Below are positions 1-7,500 of a stretch of DNA of 9,516 bases, piece after piece. The stretch's first letter is position 1. Every line of letters starts with the position of its first letter. A program made the translations under genes and the position numbers. This stretch comes from Bacteroidales bacterium (GTDB lineage Bacteria; Bacteroidota; Bacteroidia; Bacteroidales; VadinHA17): contig DAIDJT010000082.1 in assembly GCA_027451265.1 (NCBI GenBank), positions 1-9,516 of the forward strand, read 5' to 3'. The notes beneath the pieces are model-generated. The model was not told where the DNA came from and did not search any database. It saw nothing but the letters and a program-made list of their open reading frames with translations.

Positions 1-2129
1 TTACATCTCCGGCTGAACCTGACAATGCCTCCGGATGACGGGTTGGGCCATACCATGAACTTATCCTCCTTCGGAATTTCACCTGAGGAGGTGACGTTGT
101 TGGACTTACCCGGGGTGGCCACCGCCATTGATATGATCTCCTCAGCCCCGTCTCTCTTTCTGCCCATGCTGACATCCTCACTCTGAAGTCCAAAGGTAAG
201 AGTATCCACCACCAGCATTCCCGAAGTGAAAATGCCTATCTCCTCCCCGTCCTTGCTGAGCTTGAAAGAGGCGTGCCTGTTTCCTGCAGCTGTATTGCCG
301 TCAGCCCAGATAAGTATGAAGTTCCCGGCACCCAGTATAACCGACGGAAGTCTCCATTTGTCAGGATCGTTGAAATTGTCAGTAAGGTAAAGGTCGCCCA
401 GGAAAATATCCCTGTTGTCGCCGTTGTAGAGTTCTATCCAGTCACCGTATGCGCCATACTCATCAGCCAGGGTTTTCTTGTTGTCAGCCATGAATTCATT
501 GATAAACAGCAGCGGTGTGTCTCCTGCCACAGGGGCAACATCGGCCGGGTCACAGGGCAGGATTGTTATTCCGCCTGAGCCCTCCGCTGCCATTACCTGG
601 TAGCTAATTACGTCCCTGTCAGATATTCCGTCAGCAGTTGCACTGTAAAATCCGTTGCCGTCGCCGGTCATGACAACTTGCTGAAAAGGGCCTCCCGCCA
701 CAGAGTACATCAGTGTGACGGTTACCGGAGGGTCAGCAGACTCCACTAACGCACTGACATGAAGCGGTGATCCTTCTTTTCTGGTATGAGTGATATACTT
801 TATGACGGGATCGGGGTTTCCCGTTTCGATCTGACCCGCCATCGATTCACTCCTCACCCGCAGGTATGTGTAGAGGCCCCATTTGACGTGAGCTCCGGTA
901 GCAGATGTAAATGAGTTCAGAAAATCAGTATGATCATAACCGTAATCCTGCGGATAAAACGGATCGCCGGCAATATATGGTGAAATCATCTCCTTCCTGG
1001 CTTCAATGGCCTGCACCAGGGAGTCTGTATCAAGCGCCTCGCTGATAAGCTGTGCCGCATAATAACTGAATTGCTTTCTCAGAGCCTGGTTATTGATTAT
1101 CCGGTCATAGAGCGGACGCTCCTGGTCGCCCGGCTGCCATGAATAGATGTTCCTGGTTGCCCAGTCAACACCAAACCAGTCAATACCGAATGTGTTGTCA
1201 ACATCATACGGAATATATTCGAACTTCCCGGTACGGCTGTTGTGATAGAGATAGAAGTTGTTCTTGTTATAGATATACCCGTCCCAGTCACCGCAGAATA
1301 TCTGAACCGCCATGATCTTCAGATAGTCCGGTATGTTGAACACCCTGTCAAGGTCACACGGCAGCGCCGCATCGGCTGAATTGTGCAGGACACCAATAAA
1401 TTCCGCAAGATCAGAGAAGTCATCCTCCTCCTCGTTGGTCGTAAGTTCATAGACCCACCGTGAGCCGTTCCAGATTTTGTAGCTTGAAGGAGCCACTCCC
1501 ATATATGCGAGATCGGCCGGGTAAAGGCACTTGTAGAGGTTGCCGTCCTTGTTGCCGAAGCGTGACTTCACGAACTCCTCGTCTATGTGTTCAACGTTGA
1601 CATACAGGCCGTAATAAGTGCCGTTTATATGAACCCTGACATGGTTCGCCCGCGGTGCGGGGATATTCCATTTCCTGAGTATGTCCCACATTATCTTGGA
1701 GCGCATCACCGAAGGATCATTATGTTCGCCGTTAAGGTTCATCTTTTCAACACCCTGGTATTTTCCCCCTTCGGTATAGGTGTTGAAGGATATCTTGAAC
1801 GATTTCTTTCTCGACTGGCGCGAAGTGTTTCCCCTGAGCCTGAAACCAACCTGGTCGACCGTATCGCGAACCGATCCGTTGTCAAAAACGAAAGTTGCCC
1901 GGAACTCCCTGTCGCTGTCCGGATTTGCATAAATCCACGCCAGGGTATCAGGATTAATTGTCAGGTAAACTGCCGGAACGACCGTGTCAGCGAAGAGCTG
2001 CCCGTTATCCGGAAAGGAGGGTTGTGACCGGAGGACGGCACCGGTGTTCAGCAGGAGCAGAGTGAAGACAAATGCTCTTCCGGCGGTACCGGTCATTAGC
2101 AGTATGAAGGCCAGCGCCTTTTTCATCAT
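1..2129 (-). CDS. Secreted CotH-kinase-fold protein with lamin-tail domain and T9SS C-terminal signal (3' end off window)
   Basis: The minus strand reads openly from ATG at 2129 to the left edge (709 full codons plus two bases), so the C-terminus is missing. Residues about 95-345 carry the CotH kinase-like signature: RGNTSRQSRKKSFKISF (99-115), NLNGEHND (131-138), HINGTYYGLYVNVE (167-180), GDWDGYIYNKNNF (280-292) and IPYDVDNTFG (306-315). The last two match the acidic catalytic and metal-binding loops of this atypical kinase fold. Residues about 540-675 are a lamin-tail domain (INEFMADN at 543-550, DWIELYN at 563-569). FMVWPNPSSGGIVRFSRRC (691-709) is the beginning of a type IX secretion sorting domain, so the protein is probably exported to the surface. 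The N-terminus is odd: hydrophobic stretches at 5-13 and 19-33 are split by Arg18, so Met12 could be the real start of the signal peptide. Substrate and role are unknown. Family assignment is firm; kinase activity is inferred. Confidence 0.92.
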   Translation of the reverse strand, partial: MMKKALAFILLMTGTAGRAFVFTLLLLNTGAVLRSQPSFPDNGQLFADTVVPAVYLTINPDTLAWIYANPDSDREFRATFVFDNGSVRDTVDQVGFRLRGNTSRQSRKKSFKISFNTYTEGGKYQGVEKMNLNGEHNDPSVMRSKIMWDILRKWNIPAPRANHVRVHINGTYYGLYVNVEHIDEEFVKSRFGNKDGNLYKCLYPADLAYMGVAPSSYKIWNGSRWVYELTTNEEEDDFSDLAEFIGVLHNSADAALPCDLDRVFNIPDYLKIMAVQIFCGDWDGYIYNKNNFYLYHNSRTGKFEYIPYDVDNTFGIDWFGVDWATRNIYSWQPGDQERPLYDRIINNQALRKQFSYYAAQLISEALDTDSLVQAIEARKEMISPYIAGDPFYPQDYGYDHTDFLNSFTSATGAHVKWGLYTYLRVRSESMAGQIETGNPDPVIKYITHTRKEGSPLHVSALVESADPPVTVTLMYSVAGGPFQQVVMTGDGNGFYSATADGISDRDVISYQVMAAEGSGGITILPCDPADVAPVAGDTPLLFINEFMADNKKTLADEYGAYGDWIELYNGDNRDIFLGDLYLTDNFNDPDKWRLPSVILGAGNFILIWADGNTAAGNRHASFKLSKDGEEIGIFTSGMLVVDTLTFGLQSEDVSMGRKRDGAEEIISMAVATPGKSNNVTSSGEIPKEDKFMVWPNPSSGGIVRFSRRC

Positions 2130-2181
2130 ACAATATTACTCAATTTAATACCTTTATGTGGTACAAAACAACCGTATACCA

Positions 2182-2712
2182 ATGAGCCCGCAGCCACTCA
2201 GATTCACAGACGGTGTGGTCACTATCCGCAAGTTCAGACGCATTGACAAATTCCGGATGGCAGAGATAGCCAACAATGAAAAGGTGGCTGCCAACCTGAG
2301 GGATGCGTTCCCTTCACCCTATACCCTGGAAGATGCCAGGAAATTCATTTCGATGTGCCTCCGGCAGGTGCCGTACCAGATATTTGCAATTGAATATGAG
2401 GGGGAATATGTGGGAAATATCGGCCTGCACAGGCAGGATGATGTTTACCGCAGGACAGCCGAACTGGGTTATTTCATAGGTGAGCCGTACTGGCATAAGG
2501 GGATCACTCCCAGGGCAGTGAACCTCATCTGTGAATATGGCTTCCGTGAACTTGATATCATAAAAATATTTTCGGGGGTTTTTTCATTCAACACCGCCTC
2601 GCAACGCGTGCTGGAGAAATGCGGATTTACCCTGGAAGCCGTGCTGAAGTCTGCCGTCATCAAGAACGGCAAGATCTGTGACGAGTACAGGTATGCCAGA
2701 TTCAAGGATTAA
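2182..2712 (+). CDS. GNAT family N-acetyltransferase, RimJ/RimL type
   Basis: A 176-residue cytoplasmic acetyltransferase of the Acetyltransf_3 (RimJ/RimL-like) branch, which moves an acetyl group from acetyl-CoA to an amine, often a protein N-terminus or small molecule. The fold is visible end to end: LRFTDGVVTIRKFRRID (6-22) as the first strand, AELGYFIGEPYWHKGITPRA (93-112) as the acetyl-CoA-binding motif A region, and FSFNTASQRVLEKCGF (134-149), the classic motif B NxxSxRVLEKCGF. ATG at 2182 is preferred over an in-frame GTG at 2158 because it puts the first strand at the usual distance from the N-terminus and gives the usual family length. The gene diverges from the CotH gene with only 52 bp between starts, so the two must share a short promoter region. 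A weak TACCTTTA (2149-2156) could be a -7 box, but no matching -33 TTG is present. The substrate cannot be told. Confidence 0.9.
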   Translation: MSPQPLRFTDGVVTIRKFRRIDKFRMAEIANNEKVAANLRDAFPSPYTLEDARKFISMCLRQVPYQIFAIEYEGEYVGNIGLHRQDDVYRRTAELGYFIGEPYWHKGITPRAVNLICEYGFRELDIIKIFSGVFSFNTASQRVLEKCGFTLEAVLKSAVIKNGKICDEYRYARFKD

Positions 2713-2775
2713 CAGACCGTAAGGGGTCACTGAAGTCCACAATCCGGATTGCCGGGTGACAGCCTGGCGGGACTT

Positions 2776-2815
2776 GCGGTTGACGACCGGACAAGCAGGG
2801 CCGGGGGACAACCGC
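2776..2815. repeat. Nested inverted repeat (hairpin) in the GNAT-DUF302 spacer
   Basis: Arms GCGGTTG (2776-2782) and CAACCGC (2809-2815) pair perfectly. Inside them CCGG (2787-2790) and CCGG (2801-2804) form a second stem, with 4-nt symmetric internal loops and a 10-nt apical loop. It lies between a plus gene ending at 2712 and a minus gene ending at 2947, where a bidirectional terminator would be expected. No T-tract follows on either strand, so a canonical Rho-independent terminator is not supported. Confidence 0.5.
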
Positions 2816-2873
2816 ACCGGAAAGAAAAGGCCTGGTGGCGACCTGGTCACGATCAGGCATGACAATCACGGGG

Positions 2874-2895
2874 ACGACCGGAAAACGACCGGAAA
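2874..2895. repeat. Two perfect tandem copies of ACGACCGGAAA
   Basis: The 11-nt unit ACGACCGGAAA occurs at 2874-2884 and again at 2885-2895. A third copy with one mismatch (ACGACCGGACA) lies at 2783-2793 inside the neighbouring hairpin. The period is close to one helical turn. No gene lies here: the whole spacer 2713-2946 has no supportable coding region. The function is unknown, and slippage during replication would be enough to explain it. Confidence 0.6.
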
Positions 2896-2946
2896 ACAAT
2901 CTTCCAGCAGAACACTGAGCTTTAGCCAATGCCCGGGGACTCACTC

Positions 2947-3333
2947 CTATAACCGATCGAGGACTTTCCTGAGCTTCTCTCCCACTTCAGTGGCCACCTG
3001 CCTTACTGTTTCGTTGTGGACAGCACCCATCGCCTCTGACGGGTTCACTGCAGCTATCTCAATATTGCCCTCGCCCTGCTCTATTACAAGCACATTGCAG
3101 GGAAGCATCACCCCGATCTTGTCTTCGGCCTGAAGGGCCCTGTAGGAATAAGCCGGATTGCATGCACCGAGAATACGGTATCTCTTGAAGTCAACTCCGA
3201 GTTTATGCTTGATTTTCTCATGCAGGTCAATCTCTGATATCACACCGAATCCCTCGGTGAAAAGCGCTGCGGTTACCTTTTCCACTGCATCATCAAATGA
3301 TGTACTGAGGGTTTTTGAGTTATAGTATGCCAT
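2947..3333 (-). CDS. DUF302 domain-containing protein
   Basis: A 128-residue protein that is essentially one DUF302 domain. Diagnostic segments are ILGACNPAYSYRALQ (54-68), DKIGVMLPCNVLVIEQGEGN (71-90) and IEIAAVNPSEAMGAV (91-105). The paired cysteines C58 and C79 sit at the usual family positions. ATG at 3333 is chosen over TTG two codons upstream because it gives the usual short N-terminus. There is no signal peptide or membrane segment, so a cytoplasmic location is expected. The biochemical role of DUF302 is not established; members are small alpha/beta proteins often found near redox or sulfur genes, which the neighbours here do not echo. It is divergent from the serine hydrolase gene (about 165 bp between starts) and convergent with the GNAT gene. 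Confidence 0.9.
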   Translation of the reverse strand: MAYYNSKTLSTSFDDAVEKVTAALFTEGFGVISEIDLHEKIKHKLGVDFKRYRILGACNPAYSYRALQAEDKIGVMLPCNVLVIEQGEGNIEIAAVNPSEAMGAVHNETVRQVATEVGEKLRKVLDRL

Positions 3334-3424
3334 TGCCAACGTGTTTATTAATGATTCTGGTTTAACAAACAGTAAACAAAAATCGCAGCGATTGGTTCGT
3401 GAAAATTCTTTTCTGCCTGTTCAG

Positions 3425-3444
3425 CCTGGCTTGTTATTGCCAGG
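3425..3444. repeat. Inverted repeat CCTGGC / GCCAGG overlapping a candidate promoter
   Basis: Perfect 6-bp arms (3425-3430 and 3439-3444) flank an 8-nt centre that contains the candidate -33 TTG of the serine hydrolase promoter. The placement suits an operator, or a chance palindrome. No regulator gene is adjacent. Confidence 0.35.
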
Positions 3445-3459
3445 GATATGGTAACTTTA
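3431..3459 (+). promoter_or_regulatory. Candidate Bacteroidetes promoter for the serine hydrolase-GH16 operon
   Basis: TTG at 3431-3433 is followed after 18 bp by TAACTTTA at 3452-3459. The Bacteroidetes primary sigma consensus is TTG, a 17-23 bp spacer, then TAnnTTTG; only the last base of the -7 box departs. It would start transcription near 3466, giving a leader of about 33 nt before ATG 3499. Confidence 0.42.
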
Positions 3460-3498
3460 CTCTTGCCCTGGTTACAATTCCATATAATAAGCAGAACC

Positions 3499-5226
3499 AT
3501 GAAGACAATACTTAAAAGTCTTTTAATCGGGCTGGGATGCCTGGTCAGTTTATCGTGCACCAAACAGCAGAACACCGGAAATTACATTGAAACCTTCAAC
3601 GCTGACTTCAGGAATGAGCTGGCAGACCTCCATGTATCGAATGCTTCATATGCTGTCTTCAGCCGTGACTCGGTAATATTGCGCGACAGCTTCAGCGCTG
3701 AAGGTGGCGCAACCAGCAGCGATTCGCCTTTTCTGATCGGGTCTGTCACAAAGGTTTTTACCGCCGTGGCCATAATGCAACTCCAGGAGGCAGGGAAACT
3801 GGACATTGACAAACCCGTCACTGAGTATGTCCCCGATTTCCGGATAAGGCAGCGCTTCCCTGAATCTTCGCCAATAACCCTCCGTGCGGTGATGACACAC
3901 CATGCCGGTATCCCGTCAGACAACTACCTTCATAAATTCAGCAAAACACCAAATGACTTCAATGATCTTCTTGTTTACCTCAACAACGGGTACACATGCT
4001 ACCCCGTAGGCGAAATATGGGCTTATTCCAATCTCGGGTATGCTCTCCTCGGGGTGGTTATTGAACGTGTCAGCGGCATGAAATATGAGGAATACATCAC
4101 CTCGCACATCCTTGAGCCCCTCGGGATGAATTCTTCGGGCTTCTACTCTGATTATGAAAGGCAGAAACATCTGTCGGCAGCATTTGATGCAGGGGGCGTC
4201 CCAAAAACCGAACTTCCCATTTATGATAAGCCTGCCGGATCAATCTATTCGACAGCCAATGACATGATCAGGTTCGGGCGTTCATTTATTGACAGAAAGG
4301 AGGTTCTGCTGAAAACCGAAACCATTGAACTGATGTATGAGCTGCAGAATGCCGATAACCTTCTTGACCTTGATCACCTGTCAGCCATATGTTTCAACTA
4401 TAAGAACAAAGCCTGGGAACTGGGGCGGTTGCTTGAACACGGCGGGGCCACAATGTATCACCGTGCACAGCTTGTCATAGCTCCTGATGCCGGCCTGGCC
4501 TGCGTCCTCCTGTCCGACTCTCCCAACGGCAAGGATAATGCCTGGAGACTTGACGAACAGCTGATGGTTGAATATTGCAAGGAAACAGGAATTGCCCCTG
4601 ACAGGTCACTTAACCGTGAAAAAAAGATGCAGTTCACCCCGATACGGAAACAGGACCTGCAGTCATTTGCCGGCAGCTATGCAATGCCCGGAATGGTGTG
4701 CCGTTTCTACTGGAAACATGACCACCTCTCCCCTGTCATCAACGGGCAATATTTTTACCTGGCTCAGCATGACTCCGGTTCTTTTGTACCTGCAAAGAGA
4801 TTCATGGGAATGATGTTCAAGTCTAAAAGGATGTACTTCCTCCTCGAGGAGATAAACGGCAGGAAGCACTTCATCCAGGCAATGCCGTGGGGCGGACTTG
4901 CGATCATCGGAACACGGACAGACCCGCAACCCATACCGGATATATGGAGGGCCAGGGCGGGTGAATATGCGGTTTCAAATGCTGCAGCCGGGGATGCCCC
5001 ATCGATAGAAAAAATGAGTATCTCACTCGAAGATGGCTTTGTCATTCTCAGGTACGGTTTCAGCCCGGAAATGAGCTTCGGACAGAACGCCTCTGCCGCG
5101 CTTGACCTGGCAAACGACAATGAGGCCTTTATCCTGGGCTATGGCCGCGGAGGAGGTGAAAGCGTGATCTTCATACCTGACGGCAGCAGTTTCAGTTTTA
5201 TGGGTTTAACTTTTAAGAGGATCTGA
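3499..5226 (+). CDS. Serine beta-lactamase-like hydrolase, lipoprotein (class C/PBP-like family)
   Basis: This 575-residue protein starts with a lipoprotein signal whose lipobox ends at Cys20, so it should be anchored in the envelope facing the periplasm or surface. ATG 3499 is chosen over an in-frame ATG at 3448 because only the former puts the signal peptide at the N-terminus. The Beta-lactamase domain (PF00144) covers about residues 35-345: SVTK (82-85) holds the nucleophile Ser82 and general base Lys85, YSN (177-179) is the YxN motif, and HGG (314-316) replaces the KTG box, as is common in esterase and D-aminopeptidase members. PAGSIYSTANDMIRFG (245-260) is also typical. Residues about 380-575 form two beta-rich segments with no motif I recognise. 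The family includes esterases, peptidases and PBP-like enzymes; true antibiotic hydrolysis is unlikely and the substrate is unknown. Its TGA directly abuts the ATG of the GH16 gene. Confidence 0.93.
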   Translation: MKTILKSLLIGLGCLVSLSCTKQQNTGNYIETFNADFRNELADLHVSNASYAVFSRDSVILRDSFSAEGGATSSDSPFLIGSVTKVFTAVAIMQLQEAGKLDIDKPVTEYVPDFRIRQRFPESSPITLRAVMTHHAGIPSDNYLHKFSKTPNDFNDLLVYLNNGYTCYPVGEIWAYSNLGYALLGVVIERVSGMKYEEYITSHILEPLGMNSSGFYSDYERQKHLSAAFDAGGVPKTELPIYDKPAGSIYSTANDMIRFGRSFIDRKEVLLKTETIELMYELQNADNLLDLDHLSAICFNYKNKAWELGRLLEHGGATMYHRAQLVIAPDAGLACVLLSDSPNGKDNAWRLDEQLMVEYCKETGIAPDRSLNREKKMQFTPIRKQDLQSFAGSYAMPGMVCRFYWKHDHLSPVINGQYFYLAQHDSGSFVPAKRFMGMMFKSKRMYFLLEEINGRKHFIQAMPWGGLAIIGTRTDPQPIPDIWRARAGEYAVSNAAAGDAPSIEKMSISLEDGFVILRYGFSPEMSFGQNASAALDLANDNEAFILGYGRGGGESVIFIPDGSSFSFMGLTFKRI

Positions 5227-6075
5227 ATGAAAACAAGATTTTTTATCATGACGCTTGCGGCTGTATTTTTTTACTCCGGAGCCATTAACGGCCAGAAACA
5301 GGTTAAGCCTCGCAACGGCTGGCATCTTGTCTGGCAGGATGAATTCAACGGCAAAAGCCTTGACAAATCTAAATGGAACGTGCTGCTCCGCGAGACCAGC
5401 AAACACAATGAACTGCAGTACTATGTGCCTGATGAGGTTTATGTCGAAAACGGTATTCTCAGGATCAGGAGCCGGGTGCGCAAGTACGGATCAAAGGAAT
5501 ATACAAGCGGCAGGCTTGACACTGAAGGAAAATTTGCCCCCGTCTACGGCCGCTTCGAGATACGTGCAAGGCTCCCGCGAGGACAGGGCCTCTGGCCGGC
5601 TCACTGGCTCTACCCGCAGGAACGCGACTGGCTAATGGAGAAGACCATGGAAGATGCAGTTGCTGCCGGCAAGGAAAGACTTATACCGGAATTAAGACCC
5701 TGGTACACGGAGATTGATATCATGGAGTTCCTCGGACATGAGCCGAATGTCCTCTATGGCACTATCCACTACTGTGCCTATGACGGTACCAGGAAATCAA
5801 GCTCGGGAACCTGGAGAGACACTGTTGACTACACCAAAGACTTTCATGTGTATGCCCTTGAATGGGAGCCAGACTCAATCCGCTGGTTCATTGACGGTAA
5901 CCTGATACATGCTACCGCCAGTGGCATACCCCATAAACCGCACTACCTCATCCTGAACACCGCCGTGGGCGGAGGCTGGCCGGGGAACCCCGATTCCACC
6001 ACGGTTTTTCCTCAATACCATGATATTGACTATGTCAGGGTTTACTCGAAAGACTCCTACTTCCCGCAGAAATAA
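5227..6075 (+). CDS. Glycoside hydrolase family 16 protein (laminarinase/beta-glucanase-like)
   Basis: A 282-residue secreted endo-glycosidase of family GH16, which cleaves beta-1,3 or beta-1,3/1,4 glucans or galactans with retention. A signal peptide spans about residues 1-23 with no lipobox cysteine, and there is no T9SS tail, so a periplasmic location is likely. The domain begins at WHLVWQDEFNG (32-42). The catalytic signature EIDIMEF (162-168) supplies Glu162 as nucleophile, Asp164 as helper and Glu167 as acid/base; the extra Met gives the beta-bulge form seen in laminarinases. YGRFEIRARLPRGQGLWPAHW (107-127, continuous) and LNTAVGGGWPG (243-253) form the cleft. DYVRVY (268-273) closes the jelly roll. 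A charged segment of about 30 residues (128-160) lies just before the catalytic motif and is longer than usual. The start codon directly follows the upstream stop, giving translational coupling with the serine hydrolase. Exact polysaccharide specificity cannot be decided. Confidence 0.95.
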   Translation: MKTRFFIMTLAAVFFYSGAINGQKQVKPRNGWHLVWQDEFNGKSLDKSKWNVLLRETSKHNELQYYVPDEVYVENGILRIRSRVRKYGSKEYTSGRLDTEGKFAPVYGRFEIRARLPRGQGLWPAHWLYPQERDWLMEKTMEDAVAAGKERLIPELRPWYTEIDIMEFLGHEPNVLYGTIHYCAYDGTRKSSSGTWRDTVDYTKDFHVYALEWEPDSIRWFIDGNLIHATASGIPHKPHYLILNTAVGGGWPGNPDSTTVFPQYHDIDYVRVYSKDSYFPQK

Positions 6076-6137
6076 CAAAACATCCTGCCGGTTGTTATAT
6101 GACATGAAACAAATTCACCATACGGTGAGCTGAAAAC

Positions 6138-6710
6138 ATGTCAGAAACAGGCAGGCATAAGGAACTGGCTCCCGAAGAACGGGAGCAGCTGATCACGCTG
6201 CTCAGGGCCCGCTTCATGAAGCACCCGGAGCGCCATAAAGGCATTGAGTGGGAAAGGATACAGGACAGACTGGAAGCTGACCCGCTGAAACTCGGGTCGC
6301 TTTTTGAAATGGAACGCACCGGCGGCGAGCCCGATGTTGTTGGTCATGACAAGGTATCAGGTCAGTTTATATTTTATGACTGCGCTGCAGAGACCCCGAA
6401 GGATCGCAGAAATCTCTGCTATGACCATGAAGCCCTTGATGCCAGGAAAGAGTTCAAGCCCGCCAGCAGCGCAACTGAAATGGCAGCTGCCATGGGCATC
6501 GAACTCCTCACGGAAGAGGAATATGGTTATCTACAGACACTTGGCGATTTCGACACAAAAACTTCAAGCTGGCTGAAAACTCCCCCGGATATCAGGAAAC
6601 TTGGAGGTGCCATTTTCGGCGACCGCCGTTTCGGCCGCGTTTTTATCTACCATAACGGCGCATCATCATATTATGCCGTTAGGGGATTCCGCGGATCATT
6701 AAAGGTTTGA
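6138..6710 (+). CDS. DUF4256 domain-containing protein
   Basis: A 190-residue soluble protein that matches DUF4256 over nearly its whole length. Recognisable segments are LITLLRARFMKHPERHKGIEW (18-38), LGSLFEMERTGGEPDVVGHD (52-71), FYDCAAETPKDRRNLCYDHE (79-98), MAAAMGIELLTEEEYGYLQT (115-134) and the conserved tail FGDRRFGRVFIYHNGASSYY (160-179). No signal peptide or membrane segment is present, so it is presumably cytoplasmic. No function is known for the family. The gene begins 62 bp after the GH16 stop, and a small inverted repeat (TCACC 6115-6119, GGTGA 6124-6128) lies just before the start. It may be read through from the GH16 operon or have its own promoter; neither is clear from sequence. 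Confidence 0.9.
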   Translation: MSETGRHKELAPEEREQLITLLRARFMKHPERHKGIEWERIQDRLEADPLKLGSLFEMERTGGEPDVVGHDKVSGQFIFYDCAAETPKDRRNLCYDHEALDARKEFKPASSATEMAAAMGIELLTEEEYGYLQTLGDFDTKTSSWLKTPPDIRKLGGAIFGDRRFGRVFIYHNGASSYYAVRGFRGSLKV

Positions 6711-6853
6711 AATCCGGTCCTTCTGCAGGGTTGCCATTTGACGGCAGGAATTGAATTCCGGACCTGTCTGGCTGATTTCCATTATCCGACAGGGATTGGC
6801 CTTTTATGGTACAATTATTGTGGCAAACTTCCTGACCCCTAACCACTACCGAA

Positions 6854-7459
6854 ATGAAAAGAATCATCATTCCCCTGTTGCTGGTTCTGACAGTTTCCTG
6901 CGAAATGCTGATGGATTGCCCTAAATTGGTTAAGGGAAAACCGGAGGGCCACCTGGTTGATGACCGGGAGCTGAAAACCATCAAAACCCTCTTCGGGGCA
7001 AGCAATTTATCATATGAAAACTATCAGTTCTACAGACTCGAGAGTGTCATCTCGGGTGAGTTTTATGTCAGCTGCCACCAGTTTGTCAACGACCTGAAAG
7101 TATGGACCGGTGACCTGATCTTCCATTTCGACAAAAACGGAAAATTCGAGAGCCTCTCGGGAGATATTGTTTCCGCCATCGACGCAGGAACATCACCATC
7201 CATGGATCTGTCTCTGGTTGAATCCAGGTACCTGGATAGAATAAAAGAGGACAGCTTTTACAGCAACAGTACAAGCGTTGCCAACGGGTGCCTGACTTGT
7301 GAACTGGTCTACTGTGAGCTTGCTAAAAGTGAAGGGGGGCCGGCTCCGGATTATGTGCTGGCCTGGCTGGTAAAACCAGAAAAATCAGATTACCCGGTTG
7401 CAGTCATAATTGACTCGGACCAGTCGGTAGCCTATTTCAATAACGGAATTGTCTTTTAG
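6854..7459 (+). CDS. Lipoprotein resembling a stand-alone FTP/PepSY propeptide domain
   Basis: This 201-residue protein opens with a lipoprotein signal (LTVSC, lipid-bearing Cys16) and should be anchored in the envelope. I recognise no named family with certainty, but the layout resembles the propeptide of thermolysin-like (M4/M36) proteases. HQFVNDLKVWTGDLIF (75-90) followed by HFDKNGKFESLSGD (91-104) matches the FTP pattern of a strand pair ending in a DxNGxxxSLSG turn. DYVLAWLVKP (166-175) and AVIIDSDQSVAYFNNGI (183-199) match the end of a PepSY domain. No protease domain follows: the stop is at 7457-7459 and the next gene is an acyltransferase. Five cysteines besides Cys16 are present (C22, C74, C146, C149, C154), including a CxxCxxxxC cluster, unusual for this fold and suggestive of disulfides. 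It could act as a protease inhibitor or chaperone, but this is inference. A 143-bp gap precedes it and 41 bp follow it. Confidence 0.72.
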   Translation: MKRIIIPLLLVLTVSCEMLMDCPKLVKGKPEGHLVDDRELKTIKTLFGASNLSYENYQFYRLESVISGEFYVSCHQFVNDLKVWTGDLIFHFDKNGKFESLSGDIVSAIDAGTSPSMDLSLVESRYLDRIKEDSFYSNSTSVANGCLTCELVYCELAKSEGGPAPDYVLAWLVKPEKSDYPVAVIIDSDQSVAYFNNGIVF

Positions 7460-7500
7460 AACGTCCCCGTAAAGCTCCCCGGGAAAAGTCAAAAGCTCTG

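Noticed and set aside
1..3. TTA at the left edge read as a stop codon (TAA) for the CotH gene
   Set aside because: It is out of frame. The CotH frame ends in TGT plus two bases of the next codon, and that frame spells a T9SS sorting motif, so the gene continues off the window.
273..2027. Open frames on the plus strand (273-578 and 1587-2027)
   Set aside because: They lie wholly opposite the well-supported CotH coding sequence and show no protein-like features.
2158..2181. GTG start for the GNAT gene
   Set aside because: ATG 2182 gives the family-typical N-terminus; the extra eight residues add nothing recognisable.
2756..3133. 125-codon plus-strand frame across the spacer and the DUF302 gene
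   Set aside because: Its second half is antisense to DUF302 and its first half is low-complexity Thr/Arg/Gly sequence from the repeats.
6747..6759. 13-nt palindrome GGAATTGAATTCC upstream of the propeptide-like lipoprotein
   Set aside because: It is short, about 95 bp from the start codon, with no recognisable promoter around it; chance is a sufficient explanation.
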